A DNA stretch of 64,000 nt, taken from contig NZ_CANLVZ010000016.1 in assembly GCF_947494755.1 (NCBI RefSeq), positions 25,801 to 89,800 of the forward strand, in the 5' to 3' direction. This stretch comes from an uncultured Tateyamaria sp. (GTDB lineage Bacteria > Pseudomonadota > Alphaproteobacteria > Rhodobacterales > Rhodobacteraceae). The position numbers were made by a program, and so were the translations under genes. Below, one piece after another: positions 26,911 through 35,198 of the stretch (position 1 is the first letter of the stretch; the number at the start of each line of letters is the position of its first letter). Below the pieces are notes generated by a model. The model was not told where the DNA came from. It worked only from the letters and a program-made list of their open reading frames with translations, and searched no databases.

Positions 26911-27089
26911 GGTTGAGTGGTTTGAGTTTGGGTGTTGGGACGGGGTGGACTGTCGTCATTTTCGCGTTGATGACGAACGTGAGCGGTGCGTAGAAAGCTG
27001 ACTTTGCAAAGTCTGGTGGATGGCTTGAGGCAAAGCGCACCGGGTTCATGAACCACAGCCAAGGCATTATCGTCTGACTTAGCAGGTTC

Positions 27090-27115
27090 GGTGCACATAT
27101 CATGATATGTGCACC
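27090..27115. repeat. Perfect 26-base palindrome at the end of the low-G+C cassette
   Basis: GGTGCACATATCA is followed directly by its exact reverse complement. It lies seven bases beyond the stop codon of the membrane-protein gene at 27123. It could be a transcription terminator (no T-run is seen), a protein-binding operator, or a trace of the insertion that brought in the two-gene cassette. Confidence 0.8.
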
Positions 27116-27122
27116 AATACCG

Positions 27123-27734
27123 CTACGTGCCGCCTTCGGTGTTTAGCTTGCGTTCGAAGTAAAAGCTGACCCTACCAACCGTTCGCGCAAAAGATGTCAG
27201 GCTTTCAAGCAAGGTGGCGTACAGCATGAATTCTAGCGCGGGCTTGAGCCAATCGATTACCGTCGCAAAAAATGAACGCCAACTTGCCTCAGTCCAAAAT
27301 GTAAGAACGCTCCGCTTCTTGATCCACTCTACTAGCGCGTCGACATCTATGCTGGGTAGCAGCAGCAGCAACGACAATAGCACTGAAACCAGCGCAATCA
27401 CGTTGAAGTAGGACACGTTGTAGAAGAGTTCTCTAGCCAACTTCGCAAGCTTCTCTTTCTTCAACCCTGCTTCAATCGATCCGTTATCTGCAATCGTGGG
27501 CAATGACCCGGAAAGCAGAAAAAACATAACGCTAAAACTGAAACCAATGAGTATGGACTGAACGGTCAGCAGAGCGCCCAACATCTCTGACGGAACAGTT
27601 TCGCAGATCAACACAAGACCAATGGATCCAAAAGCCACCAGTACGTAACGCAACCATACGGGTTTCTGGTCACCCGTGTCATAGTCGTAGTAAGTCGCGT
27701 TGTGATTTCTGATTATGTCCCGAAAGTTAGACAT
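27123..27734 (-). CDS. Membrane protein of a two-gene cassette, unknown function
   Basis: 203 residues from the ATG at 27734 (MSNFRDII), preferred over 27749 because it gives an eight-base overlap with the upstream gene. Hydrophobic segments lie at about 28-46, 53-77 and 113-133, with a possible fourth near 165-182, so it is an integral membrane protein. A charged cytoplasmic or amphipathic stretch (GLKKEKLAKLAREL) lies between the second and third. No family was recognised. Base composition is visibly poorer in G+C than the T6SS genes, and codon use differs. With its partner it resembles a soluble-plus-membrane pair such as those in phage-defence or toxin systems, but this is only inference. 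Confidence 0.75.
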   Translation of the reverse strand: MSNFRDIIRNHNATYYDYDTGDQKPVWLRYVLVAFGSIGLVLICETVPSEMLGALLTVQSILIGFSFSVMFFLLSGSLPTIADNGSIEAGLKKEKLAKLARELFYNVSYFNVIALVSVLLSLLLLLPSIDVDALVEWIKKRSVLTFWTEASWRSFFATVIDWLKPALEFMLYATLLESLTSFARTVGRVSFYFERKLNTEGGT

Positions 27735-28662
27735 CCTCTTTTCCAGCAACGATGTCGTTCTTCAAAACGTCGAACATGGCGGTGCGAGTTTGGTCATAAT
27801 CTGGGTGACCATCGTACTTGATTTCGACGTCGAGATAAAATCTGGACGCAAAGTCGCGACCACCGAGGACGTAGATCACACGGTCTCTGCCGTTGACGGA
27901 TGCGATCACGGTGCAGTTCTCGATCTCTTCGTCCTTTACGTCGATGAGGGATTTTTTCAGCATCTCCGCAATCGCCTGCTTTCGCTTCTCGACTGGGCTC
28001 TTTAGCAAGGGAAACAGGCTTTTCTTGACCTCAGTCTCAAAACCATCTTCCGCCGTTCGCTTCTTAACAGCTACCATACTCCCGCTTGAGAACAGGTTAT
28101 CGGAGGTGATTTTCTTACCTGTTGAGGACATGGAAACTTTGACTTCCTTCGCAACCGCCTTGTTCAAGTCGATGGCATCTTGGCGGAACGAATGGAAATC
28201 GAGTTGTGCTGACTTTTCCATGTAGCTTTTGATAGTACGGCTCAAGCTCGTGTATCCGCCGTAGCCTCCGAGGTACTGGCTGGCGACATAGATTCGACCG
28301 CTGTCTGATAGGTAAAGCAAGAAATGGAAGCGGCGCTGATTGATGCTGTCCGCCGAGATAGCCCCCTTCTCGGAGTTTTTGTACGAATGCCCCCAATATG
28401 CATTTTCATAGACTCCAAATAGGCATCTGCCGTTTACTTTTTGAACCTTGCTGAACGGCACGACCCGACCAAACTTGACCGCATTGAACTGCTCTGCGTC
28501 ATTTAGGTCAGGTAGCACCTGTTTTTCGATCTTGGTGCATAGCTCATCAAATTCATCCTGCGTGATCGGGACTGCCTTTGGTTCCTGATCTTTGGCTTTT
28601 ATCTCTCGCTGCAAATAGTGGAAGCTTGCTGTAACAACTTCATTTTTTTTTTGCTTTGGCAA
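27727..28662 (-). CDS. Soluble protein of a two-gene cassette, unknown function
   Basis: 311 residues, no signal peptide or membrane segment. The N-terminal half contains a distinctive aromatic, glycine-rich region (CLFGVYENAYWGHS, YLSDSGRIYVASQYLGGYGG). The C-terminal half is lysine-rich and helical, ending in a beta-like stretch (VIYVLGGRDFASRFYLDVEI). No family was recognised with confidence. The gene overlaps the downstream membrane-protein gene by eight bases, so the two are probably translated together. Its lower G+C content than the flanking genes points to horizontal acquisition. The pair sits alone between the autotransporter and the T6SS gene group. Confidence 0.75.
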   Translation of the reverse strand: MPKQKKNEVVTASFHYLQREIKAKDQEPKAVPITQDEFDELCTKIEKQVLPDLNDAEQFNAVKFGRVVPFSKVQKVNGRCLFGVYENAYWGHSYKNSEKGAISADSINQRRFHFLLYLSDSGRIYVASQYLGGYGGYTSLSRTIKSYMEKSAQLDFHSFRQDAIDLNKAVAKEVKVSMSSTGKKITSDNLFSSGSMVAVKKRTAEDGFETEVKKSLFPLLKSPVEKRKQAIAEMLKKSLIDVKDEEIENCTVIASVNGRDRVIYVLGGRDFASRFYLDVEIKYDGHPDYDQTRTAMFDVLKNDIVAGKEDV

Positions 28663-28964
28663 CGGTTCTCTCGCTCAAATTCCATCTTGGAAACGTTGTC
28701 ACAAATCTGGTCAGAGTTGAAGTGTGGTGTTCAAACTCTGCCTTTTGAAGGGATAATGAATAGCTACCCAAAGCGCATAAGACCCTTGTATGTGATGGTT
28801 CGAGGGCTTCGGCAAAGTCCACTTCGGGCTGAGACCGGTTATTCTCAACGTCTAATGTTCTCCCCCCGAGGACTAACGCTACCGCTGATTGGACATCACC
28901 GTACCCGTCCCATCTACCCCAATGCTGACCCACACCCTGCGCCCTATCTCTGCCCCGCGCCGCT
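28663..28964. other. Non-coding gap with mixed composition
   Basis: About 300 bases upstream of the two-gene cassette and downstream of the YrbL-like gene. Open frames here (for example 28640-29211 plus strand) show no start signal, family resemblance or codon bias and were not called. The cassette promoter should lie in the AT-rich part near 28670-28760. The rest returns to high G+C and may mark the edge of the inserted segment. No inverted repeats typical of an insertion sequence were recognised. Confidence 0.4.
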
Positions 28965-29609
28965 TTACGCCTTGGACCCCCGTCCCAACGCCCCTTCCGC
29001 GCGCCCCACGAACAGGCGGCGCAAGTCCTCGAGCCTCCGTGTGTTCAGCCGTTTGGACCATTTGCGCAGCGGTATGCTCTGTTTGCATCCAAAGCTGTCG
29101 ATCCAGACAAAGCGCCCATGGCCCGGCCCTTCCGTCTGGAAAATGATGTTTTTGAGGTTCTTGTTGCTGACCACCACATGGTGCGCGATCAGCGTGTCGA
29201 AGAATGTGTGAAGCGCGGTCACGTGCCAGGCTTCGAGCCGCCCGCTGTCCATCAACTCTTTGAGCGAGGGGGGCAGGCTGCCGTCGGGGTCCGAGATGCG
29301 TTCATAGACCAGCCCCAAACCCAGGTCGGACTGCACCGTTCCGTGCACCGCGCTGATCGGCAGCCGCGCATCCGGGTCCTGGTGTTCCGCCTTGAGTTCC
29401 AGATAGGCGACGAATTCGCGCAGGAACCCCTTGTACATGGTCGCGCGGCGCAGGCGGCGCGTCAGCCAGCCAGCGTCCGGCAGGTGCCCGTCGGCATCGA
29501 ACGTGCCGGGTTGGGGCACCTTGACCAGCAGCGTCGGGTCGTCGGGATGCGCGTAGACGTGTTGCCGCTCACCCTTGGCAATGACGGGCTTGTCGCTGAG
29601 CTTGAGCAT
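28965..29609 (-). CDS. YrbL-family (PhoP-regulated YrbL-like) kinase-fold protein
   Basis: 214 residues from the ATG at 29609 (MLKLSDKPVIAKGERQHVYAH); upstream in-frame ATGs lie inside tagH and are unlikely. The start (G.GR/E..vYaHPdD), HGTVQSDLGLGLVYERI, and the end FVWIDSFGCKQSIPLRKWSK match the YrbL family, including E. coli YrbL, which is PhoP/PhoQ controlled. The fold is protein-kinase-like. The catalytic-loop equivalent reads HHVVVSNKNLKNIIF rather than HRDxxxxN, so kinase activity is doubtful. It is the last gene of a minus-strand group that also encodes a DUF6931-like protein and the FHA protein TagH, which suggests a regulatory role tied to the FHA protein. Confidence 0.82.
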   Translation of the reverse strand: MLKLSDKPVIAKGERQHVYAHPDDPTLLVKVPQPGTFDADGHLPDAGWLTRRLRRATMYKGFLREFVAYLELKAEHQDPDARLPISAVHGTVQSDLGLGLVYERISDPDGSLPPSLKELMDSGRLEAWHVTALHTFFDTLIAHHVVVSNKNLKNIIFQTEGPGHGRFVWIDSFGCKQSIPLRKWSKRLNTRRLEDLRRLFVGRAEGALGRGSKA

Positions 29610-29715
29610 GTCTTGGTCGGCGCCTTCTTGTTTCGGACAGCTGTTTTGCCTTGGGGTTTGTCGGTGTTTGACGGGGAGATCAAGCGTGCGTCCCGTGGGC
29701 TGTGATCGCGTGCCG

Positions 29716-31113
29716 TTACAGGCTGGCCAGTGCCTCGGAATAGCGCCGTGCGAACGCATCGACAAACGCGTCCAGCATCCCGTTTTCGCCCTGATCCGCT
29801 CGGGTCGTCCAGCGCTTGTTGTATTCGTCCCAACACTTGCGCGCGCCGCTGCCGAGCATGCCGCCACCGCCTCCGGCTGCGGCTTCGATGTCCTTGGGAG
29901 CCAGCCCTTCGAGCATATCGGCCATCGCGGGCTGGACGGCGGCCATCATCGCCATCTGGTGTTTGCGAATATCCGTAAGCGCGTTGTCGAACCCGTCTGG
30001 CCCGGTCTGATAGCCGTCGCGGGGGGTGACGAACATCGTCTCGAAGGCCTGGTCGGGGTCGAGCATGAATTTCATCGGGTTGTTGCCCGAGGCCACGCGC
30101 ATGGTCCGGTCTTCCTGTGCGACGAACAGTTTCACTGCCGAGCGGTCTTGCAGCATCTGCATCATTTCGCGCGTGCCCATGCGGGCGCATTGCCCCAGCA
30201 TCCGCCCCAGATCGCGCAGCGGGATTTGCAGGGCCGCCGCATCGTCGATTTCCGCGCCCTCGAGGAAGCCTGCCAGAAAGTCGTTCATGGCTGCGTTGGC
30301 GTCCGGGGCAGGGGTGGTTTCAGCCGGTTGGGGTTGAGGCGCGACCGGGGCAGGGGTGGGGTCGCTGAAGGACTCGCCAAACCCGCGCGGCGCTTTGGAC
30401 AATTCAGCCCCGATGGTGGGTTTAGCTGCGGCTGGCGTGTCCACAAAAGGCCCGTCCGCATTTGGCTTGGGCAGGTCGTGGGTGAAATCATCGTCCGGGA
30501 TCTTGACGTCGTTGCCGCCAGCCGGAGCATCACCAAGCGGGTCCGAGGGCCGCGCGCCCATGGGGGGCGCCGAGATGTTGCTGCGAAAGCGGGTGAAGTC
30601 GGGTGTCTGCGCCGCCTGTGCGGATGAACCGGCCCCGTGGCCGGGCGCTTGCACACCGGACTTGGGTCCGTTGTCCATGAACGCCGCCCCGGGAGGCGCC
30701 TGCACAGGCTGCCCGCTTTGGGTCAGGGGCCGCGTCTGGATGGCGGCCTTCGCGCCGGGGCTTGGCACATTTGTCGGCCCGAACGGGCGTTCCATTTCAC
30801 GCAAGCGCGCGTGCATCACGTAAGGCCCGACCTGGATCCGATCCCCGTCCGCGATCACGTGCCCGTCCGTGATCCGTTCCTTTGACCCGTTCAGGAAAGT
30901 GCCGTTGGTGGACAGATCGTGCACCATATAGGCACCATCAGCGAAGCGGATATCGAGGTGATGCCCTGAGATGTGCCGCGTTGGATCCGGCAGCACCCAG
31001 TCATTGCCCGCCTTGCGCCCGATCCGGATCGAACGCGCGGTGACATCGCATGTGGGCTCTGTCTCCAGGTCTTCGACCGCATGGCTTTCAATGGTGAGTG
31101 TCAGCGCATCCAT
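29716..31113 (-). CDS. tagH: TagH/Fha, FHA-domain scaffold of the T6SS (copy 1)
   Basis: 465 residues. The N-terminal FHA domain (about 1-105) contains the conserved core RIGRKAGNDWVLPD, the serine/histidine element ISGHHLDI and DLSTNGTFLNG, so phosphothreonine binding should be intact. A Pro/Ala-rich linker follows. The C-terminal ~190 residues are the T6SS-specific TagH domain (FLEGAEI near its start, ASGNNPMKFMLDPDQAF in the middle). TagH proteins bind phosphorylated partners and promote assembly of the membrane complex. A second TagH is at 53372-54832. This copy pairs with an adjacent DUF6931-like gene and a YrbL-like gene on the minus strand. Confidence 0.9.
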   Translation of the reverse strand: MDALTLTIESHAVEDLETEPTCDVTARSIRIGRKAGNDWVLPDPTRHISGHHLDIRFADGAYMVHDLSTNGTFLNGSKERITDGHVIADGDRIQVGPYVMHARLREMERPFGPTNVPSPGAKAAIQTRPLTQSGQPVQAPPGAAFMDNGPKSGVQAPGHGAGSSAQAAQTPDFTRFRSNISAPPMGARPSDPLGDAPAGGNDVKIPDDDFTHDLPKPNADGPFVDTPAAAKPTIGAELSKAPRGFGESFSDPTPAPVAPQPQPAETTPAPDANAAMNDFLAGFLEGAEIDDAAALQIPLRDLGRMLGQCARMGTREMMQMLQDRSAVKLFVAQEDRTMRVASGNNPMKFMLDPDQAFETMFVTPRDGYQTGPDGFDNALTDIRKHQMAMMAAVQPAMADMLEGLAPKDIEAAAGGGGGMLGSGARKCWDEYNKRWTTRADQGENGMLDAFVDAFARRYSEALASL

Positions 31114-31164
31114 TTGAAACGACGATCCTTTGACAAGAACGAGTGGGGTGGCCGCGCGGCACCC

Positions 31165-31746
31165 TTAGTGAATTCGGAACAGTCCGGCAGCCCGGTCCAG
31201 CACATGATCAAGGGTGGCTTGTCGATGTTCGGTCTGCACTTGACCGATGGCCCGCAGCACGGCTGCGCTGATCGCCCGCGGGGCCCGCCATGGTGGTACC
31301 GTCACCAGATCGTTGGGGGCGAGTGGTCCGCCGGACCACCCCACCGCCATGCCCAGATGCACCACCGCTGTCCGGCGCTGCGCAAACATCGCCATTTGCA
31401 GCGTTTTCCAGCGCGCATCCGTTGTCGGTTCTTCGAGCCATTCTGCGATCCAATTGACCAGCATGGTTTCTTCGGGCGTCAGGTCGCCCTGGATCGCAAG
31501 CACGCAATCCAGCCCCCATTGGATCGCCACCTTGGGTTCGATCGCAAAGGCGGTGAAGGTGATCGCGTCTTCGGGGGTTTGCGAGCTTCGCAGCCGATCC
31601 AGAAAGCCCCGGTAGCCTTCGTCGCCCTGGGGGCGTTCGTGCATGAACTCTTCGATTTGCGGCACCCGTCCGAACAGGTCGGCCACGCGGTCAAATCGTA
31701 TGGCGCGGGCCGGGGGCAGCGTTTGTTCAGAATTTAGATCGTCCAT
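31165..31746 (-). CDS. DUF6931-like small T6SS-associated protein (copy 1)
   Basis: 193 residues from the ATG at 31746. It has no signal peptide or membrane segment and is mainly helical, with conserved-looking tryptophans (IQWGLDCVLAI, LVNWIAEWLEE, VGWSGGPLAP). It resembles the protein at 52455-53060 in layout (a PPRECVWWACL-type helix, then a LAP/LGP proline stretch before a C-terminal helix), and both sit beside a tagH gene. The family is, I believe, the one called DUF6931; the name is given from memory. A scaffold or adaptor role with TagH is inferred from the repeated pairing. Confidence 0.72.
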   Translation of the reverse strand: MDDLNSEQTLPPARAIRFDRVADLFGRVPQIEEFMHERPQGDEGYRGFLDRLRSSQTPEDAITFTAFAIEPKVAIQWGLDCVLAIQGDLTPEETMLVNWIAEWLEEPTTDARWKTLQMAMFAQRRTAVVHLGMAVGWSGGPLAPNDLVTVPPWRAPRAISAAVLRAIGQVQTEHRQATLDHVLDRAAGLFRIH

Positions 31747-32010
31747 GCAGGCCGTCATATAAGTTTCTGTTTAATCACGGTCACAACTGTGCGCCGCGCA
31801 GCCCCGCAGGTCAATCATTTGGTGGCGTATGGGCGTCAGCTTGTTGCGTCTTGTGACACAGTGATCCGGGTCCGCCCTGTATTGTGGACAATTGTTCCAA
31901 GGTAGGGAATTCCCCTATGTACTTTCTGTAGCCAAAGTGGATTCCTCTGCTTATGGTGTCGCTGCGTCAGGCATCTAAAGCCACCTTAACAAGGCGCACT
32001 GGGGAAAGTT
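31747..32010. promoter_or_regulatory. Divergent promoter region of the two T6SS operons
   Basis: About 265 bases separate the minus-strand tagH group from the plus-strand tss operon, so promoters for both should be here. A perfect 10-base palindrome GGGAATTCCC (31905-31914) lies about 97 bases before the tssA ATG and is a candidate operator. No sigma-54 type GG-N10-GC element or clear -35/-10 pair stood out. Confidence 0.45.
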
Positions 32011-33057
32011 ATGGACGTCGAAACGCTGCTTCAGAGCCATGGGGAAGATGTGCCCAGTGGTGAAGATCTGGAGTATGATCCGGCCTTCATGGAGCTGGAG
32101 ATTGCGGCCCAGCCCGGCGAGGAACGCCAGGCGGGTGACGAGATCATCGCGGCTGAAGACCCCGATTATAAAGACGTGGCCGAAAAGGCCGCCGCCATCA
32201 TGGAGCGCAGCCATGATTTGCGCGCCGGTGTGTTCATGGCCGAGGCCCAGTTGCGCCTGACCGGCTATGTCGGGTTTGCCAAGGCCATCGCCTATATCGC
32301 GGGGTGTCTGGACCAGTACTGGGACACATGCCATCCGCAGCTTGATGCGGATGATGACGACGATCCGACCATGCGTGTGAATGCGGTTCTGTCGCTGACC
32401 GATGATGGCCGCATCCTGCGCGGTGTGCGCCGCGCGCCCCTGACCAAGAGCCGCACATTCGGCGGCATCTCATTGCGCGATATCGCCGTAGCCGAGGGTG
32501 AAAGCACGCCCGCCGCCGACATGGAGAATATTCCGGATTCCGGGCAGGTCGCCGCGGCCTTTCAGGATACGGACGAGGACGACCTGCGCGAGATCGCCGA
32601 AGCCACCGCACAGGCCTATGCAGATGTGCAGGCCATTGACGCGCTGTTTGACGACAAGACGCCGGGGCGGGGCCCTGATCTGGACCCGCTGCTGAAACTG
32701 CTCAAGCAGGCCAACGCGCGGCTTCAGTCGGCAGGTGCCGGCGCGGCGGATGGTGATGCGGCTGACGGCGATGACGCCGCCGCAACTGACGGTGCCCCGA
32801 TGGGCGGTGGTGCCATTGCCGGGGGTGGCGGTGCCGTGGGTGGCATCAACTCTCCCAACGACGTTCAGAATGCATTGGATCGCATTATCGGGTACTATGA
32901 GCGCCATGAGCCCTCGAGCCCGCTGCCGATCCTTTTGATGCGGGCAAAAAAGCTTGTGAATGCAGATTTTCTGACCATCGTGAAGAATATGGCCCCTGAA
33001 GGTGTTGATAACGTGAACCTGATTGGCGGCATAGAAGAAGACGATGATGACGATTAA
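32011..33057 (+). CDS. tssA: TssA, T6SS baseplate/tail-sheath assembly protein
   Basis: 348 residues. The N-terminal ImpA_N-type domain is recognisable from GEDLEYDPAFMELE near residue 16 and the following DYKDVAEKAAAIMERSHDLR. The C-terminal part is shorter than in long TssA classes. It ends with an acidic tail (EEDDDDD) after a helical domain containing AIAGGGGAVGGI as a flexible glycine linker. TssA starts at the baseplate and guides or caps the growing sheath. The gene is the first of the core operon, with GGGGAAAG before its ATG, and tssB follows 65 bases later. Only this one tssA was found. Confidence 0.92.
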   Translation: MDVETLLQSHGEDVPSGEDLEYDPAFMELEIAAQPGEERQAGDEIIAAEDPDYKDVAEKAAAIMERSHDLRAGVFMAEAQLRLTGYVGFAKAIAYIAGCLDQYWDTCHPQLDADDDDDPTMRVNAVLSLTDDGRILRGVRRAPLTKSRTFGGISLRDIAVAEGESTPAADMENIPDSGQVAAAFQDTDEDDLREIAEATAQAYADVQAIDALFDDKTPGRGPDLDPLLKLLKQANARLQSAGAGAADGDAADGDDAAATDGAPMGGGAIAGGGGAVGGINSPNDVQNALDRIIGYYERHEPSSPLPILLMRAKKLVNADFLTIVKNMAPEGVDNVNLIGGIEEDDDDD

Positions 33058-33122
33058 GCAGATTTTGGTCCAGTTCGCGTGACCATTGAAAAAACAAACT
33101 GATTTCGAAGGAGACAAATCGG

Positions 33123-33638
33123 ATGGCTGGGAGTTCACAGAAGTTCATTGCGCGCAATCGCGCGCCACGGGTTCAGATCGAGTACGATGTGGAATTGTAC
33201 GGTGCCGAGAAGAAGGTGCAGTTGCCGTTCGTGATGGGCGTTATGTCCGATCTGGCCGGTAAGTCCGAGGTCGAGCAACCCGCCGTTGCGGATCGCAAGT
33301 TCCTTGAAATCGACGTCGACAACTTTGACGACCGGATGAAGTCGATGGCACCGCGCGCGGCCTTTACCGTGCCCAACACCCTGACCGGTGAAGGCAACAT
33401 GGCTGTCGACATGACCTTTTCGTCGATGGATGATTTCAGCCCTGCCGCCATCGCGGCCAAGGTTGAGCCCCTCAAGGAACTGCTCGATGCCCGCACGCAG
33501 CTGAGCAACCTCATGACTTATATGGACGGCAAGACCGGTGCCGAGGAACTGATCGCCAAGATCACGCAGGATCCGACCCTGCTCAAAACCCTTGCCGCAC
33601 AGCCCGCCCCCAAAGCTGACAGCGAAGATCAGGAGTAA
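33123..33638 (+). CDS. tssB: TssB, small contractile sheath subunit
   Basis: 171 residues, the normal TssB/VipA length. The hallmark start SQKFIARNRAPRVQIEYDVE and the core LPFVMGVMSDLAGKSEV and FLEIDVDNFDDRMKSMAP are present. A strong ribosome-binding site GAAGGAG lies nine bases before the ATG. TssB pairs with TssC, encoded three bases downstream, to build the cytoplasmic sheath whose contraction drives secretion. The first 150 residues are closely similar to the N-terminus of the giant fusion protein at 45869-49984, although synonymous sites differ widely between the two genes. Confidence 0.95.
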   Translation: MAGSSQKFIARNRAPRVQIEYDVELYGAEKKVQLPFVMGVMSDLAGKSEVEQPAVADRKFLEIDVDNFDDRMKSMAPRAAFTVPNTLTGEGNMAVDMTFSSMDDFSPAAIAAKVEPLKELLDARTQLSNLMTYMDGKTGAEELIAKITQDPTLLKTLAAQPAPKADSEDQE

Positions 33639-33641
33639 AAG

Positions 33642-35135
33642 ATGGCCGAGACAGAAACAGAAGTCGCAGCCGGTGGTGAAGCCACGGCGTTCGGGTCCTC
33701 CGATTTCGAGAACCTGCTGAAAAAGGAATTCCGGCCGAAGTCGGATCAGGCGAAGTCCGCCGTTGAACAGGCCGTCAAGACGCTGGCCGAACAGGCGCTG
33801 GCCAATTCCGCCCTGATCAGCGACGACGCCCTGCGCACGATCGAAAGCATCGTGTCCCAGATCGACAAGAAGCTGACCGAGCAGGTCAACGCGATCCTGC
33901 ACCACCCCGATTTCCAGCAGCTTGAAAGCGCGTGGCGTGGTCTGCACTACCTCGTCAACAACACCGAGACCGACGAGATGCTCAAGGTCCGGGTGATGAA
34001 CATCTCCAAAAAGGACATGCACAAGACATTGCGCAAGTTCAAAGGAACGGCTTGGGATCAGTCCCCGATCTTCAAGAAGATCTACGAAGAAGAGTTTGGC
34101 CAGTTTGGCGGCGAACCCTATGGCTCGCTGGTGGCCGATTATCACTTCGACCATTCCCCGCCGGATGTCGAATTGCTGGGTGAGATGGCCAAGATTGCCG
34201 CCGCCGCCCACGCGCCCCTGATCACCGGTGCCAACCCGACCCTGTTCCAGATGGACAGCTGGTCCGAATTGGCCAACCCGCGTGACCTGACCAAGATCTT
34301 CCAGACGCCGGAATACGCCTCGTGGCGGTCCCTGCGCGAAAGCGAGGATTCCAAGTATATCGGTCTGGCGATGCCCCGCTTCCTGGGCCGTTTACCTTAC
34401 GGGTCGGCCACCGATCCTGTCGAGGCCTTTGCCTTTGAAGAAGACACCGACGGGTCCGATGCCACCAAATATGGCTGGGTCAACGCGGCCTATGGCATGG
34501 CCGTCAACATCAACCGCTCGTTCAAGGAATACGGCTGGTGTTCACGGATCCGTGGCATCGAAAGCGGTGGCGCGATCGAGGGTCTGCCCTCGCACACGTT
34601 CCCGACGGACGATGGCGGTGTGGATCAGAAGTGTCCCACCGAGATCGCGATTTCGGACCGGCGCGAGGCCGAATTGGCCAAGAACGGCATGATGCCCCTG
34701 ATCCACCGCAAGAACTCGGATCTGGCGGCCTTTATCGGTGCCCAATCGCTGCACAAGCCTGCGGAATATGACGACGACGATGCCACGGCGAACGCCAACC
34801 TGGCCGCGCGTCTGCCCTATCTGTTCGCGACCTGCCGCTTTGCGCATTACCTCAAGTGTATCGTGCGCGACAAGGTCGGTTCGTACAAAAGCCGCGATGA
34901 CATGCAGGACTGGTTGCAGACATGGGTCAACCAGTATGTCGATTTCAACCCCGACACCTCACCGGAATCGGTCAAGGCGCAACAGCCGCTGGCCGCCGCC
35001 GATGTTGTGGTTGAAGAAGTCGAGGGCAACCCCGGCTACTACACATCGAAGTTCTTTCTTCGACCCCATTACCAGCTTGAGGGGCTGTCCGTGTCCCTTC
35101 GCCTGGTGTCCAAGCTGCCGAGCGAAAAGGGCTGA
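33642..35135 (+). CDS. tssC: TssC, large contractile sheath subunit
   Basis: 497 residues, the expected TssC/VipB length. Motifs include ILHHPDFQQLESAWRGLHYL, GEPYGSLVADYHFDHSPPDVELL and RFLGRLPYG. With TssB it forms heterodimers that polymerise into the sheath. The gene starts four bases after the tssB stop, and hcp follows 63 bases downstream with its own good ribosome-binding site. The frame is intact. A TssC-like region that keeps the HHPDFQ motif also occurs inside the fusion protein at 45869-49984. Confidence 0.96.
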   Translation: MAETETEVAAGGEATAFGSSDFENLLKKEFRPKSDQAKSAVEQAVKTLAEQALANSALISDDALRTIESIVSQIDKKLTEQVNAILHHPDFQQLESAWRGLHYLVNNTETDEMLKVRVMNISKKDMHKTLRKFKGTAWDQSPIFKKIYEEEFGQFGGEPYGSLVADYHFDHSPPDVELLGEMAKIAAAAHAPLITGANPTLFQMDSWSELANPRDLTKIFQTPEYASWRSLRESEDSKYIGLAMPRFLGRLPYGSATDPVEAFAFEEDTDGSDATKYGWVNAAYGMAVNINRSFKEYGWCSRIRGIESGGAIEGLPSHTFPTDDGGVDQKCPTEIAISDRREAELAKNGMMPLIHRKNSDLAAFIGAQSLHKPAEYDDDDATANANLAARLPYLFATCRFAHYLKCIVRDKVGSYKSRDDMQDWLQTWVNQYVDFNPDTSPESVKAQQPLAAADVVVEEVEGNPGYYTSKFFLRPHYQLEGLSVSLRLVSKLPSEKG

Positions 35136-35198
35136 TCCAGCGCCCATTGCCTGACAGAGAACCAACTGAGAAACGATCAATCATAAGGAAAATCCGAA

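Noticed and set aside
26911..27089. Minus-strand ORF between the autotransporter and the palindrome
   Set aside because: Seventy-odd codons with no start signal; possibly an old mobile-element remnant, but nothing could be matched.
27123..28662. Assignment of the two-gene cassette to the Kiwa defence system
   Set aside because: A four-span membrane protein plus a ~310-residue soluble protein recalls KwaA/KwaB, but gene order is reversed and no diagnostic motif could be matched from memory, so the name was not used.
28640..29211. Plus-strand ORF of 197 codons upstream of the cassette
   Set aside because: It overlaps the YrbL-like gene in antisense, and its protein is low-complexity Arg/Pro/Ser without any motif.
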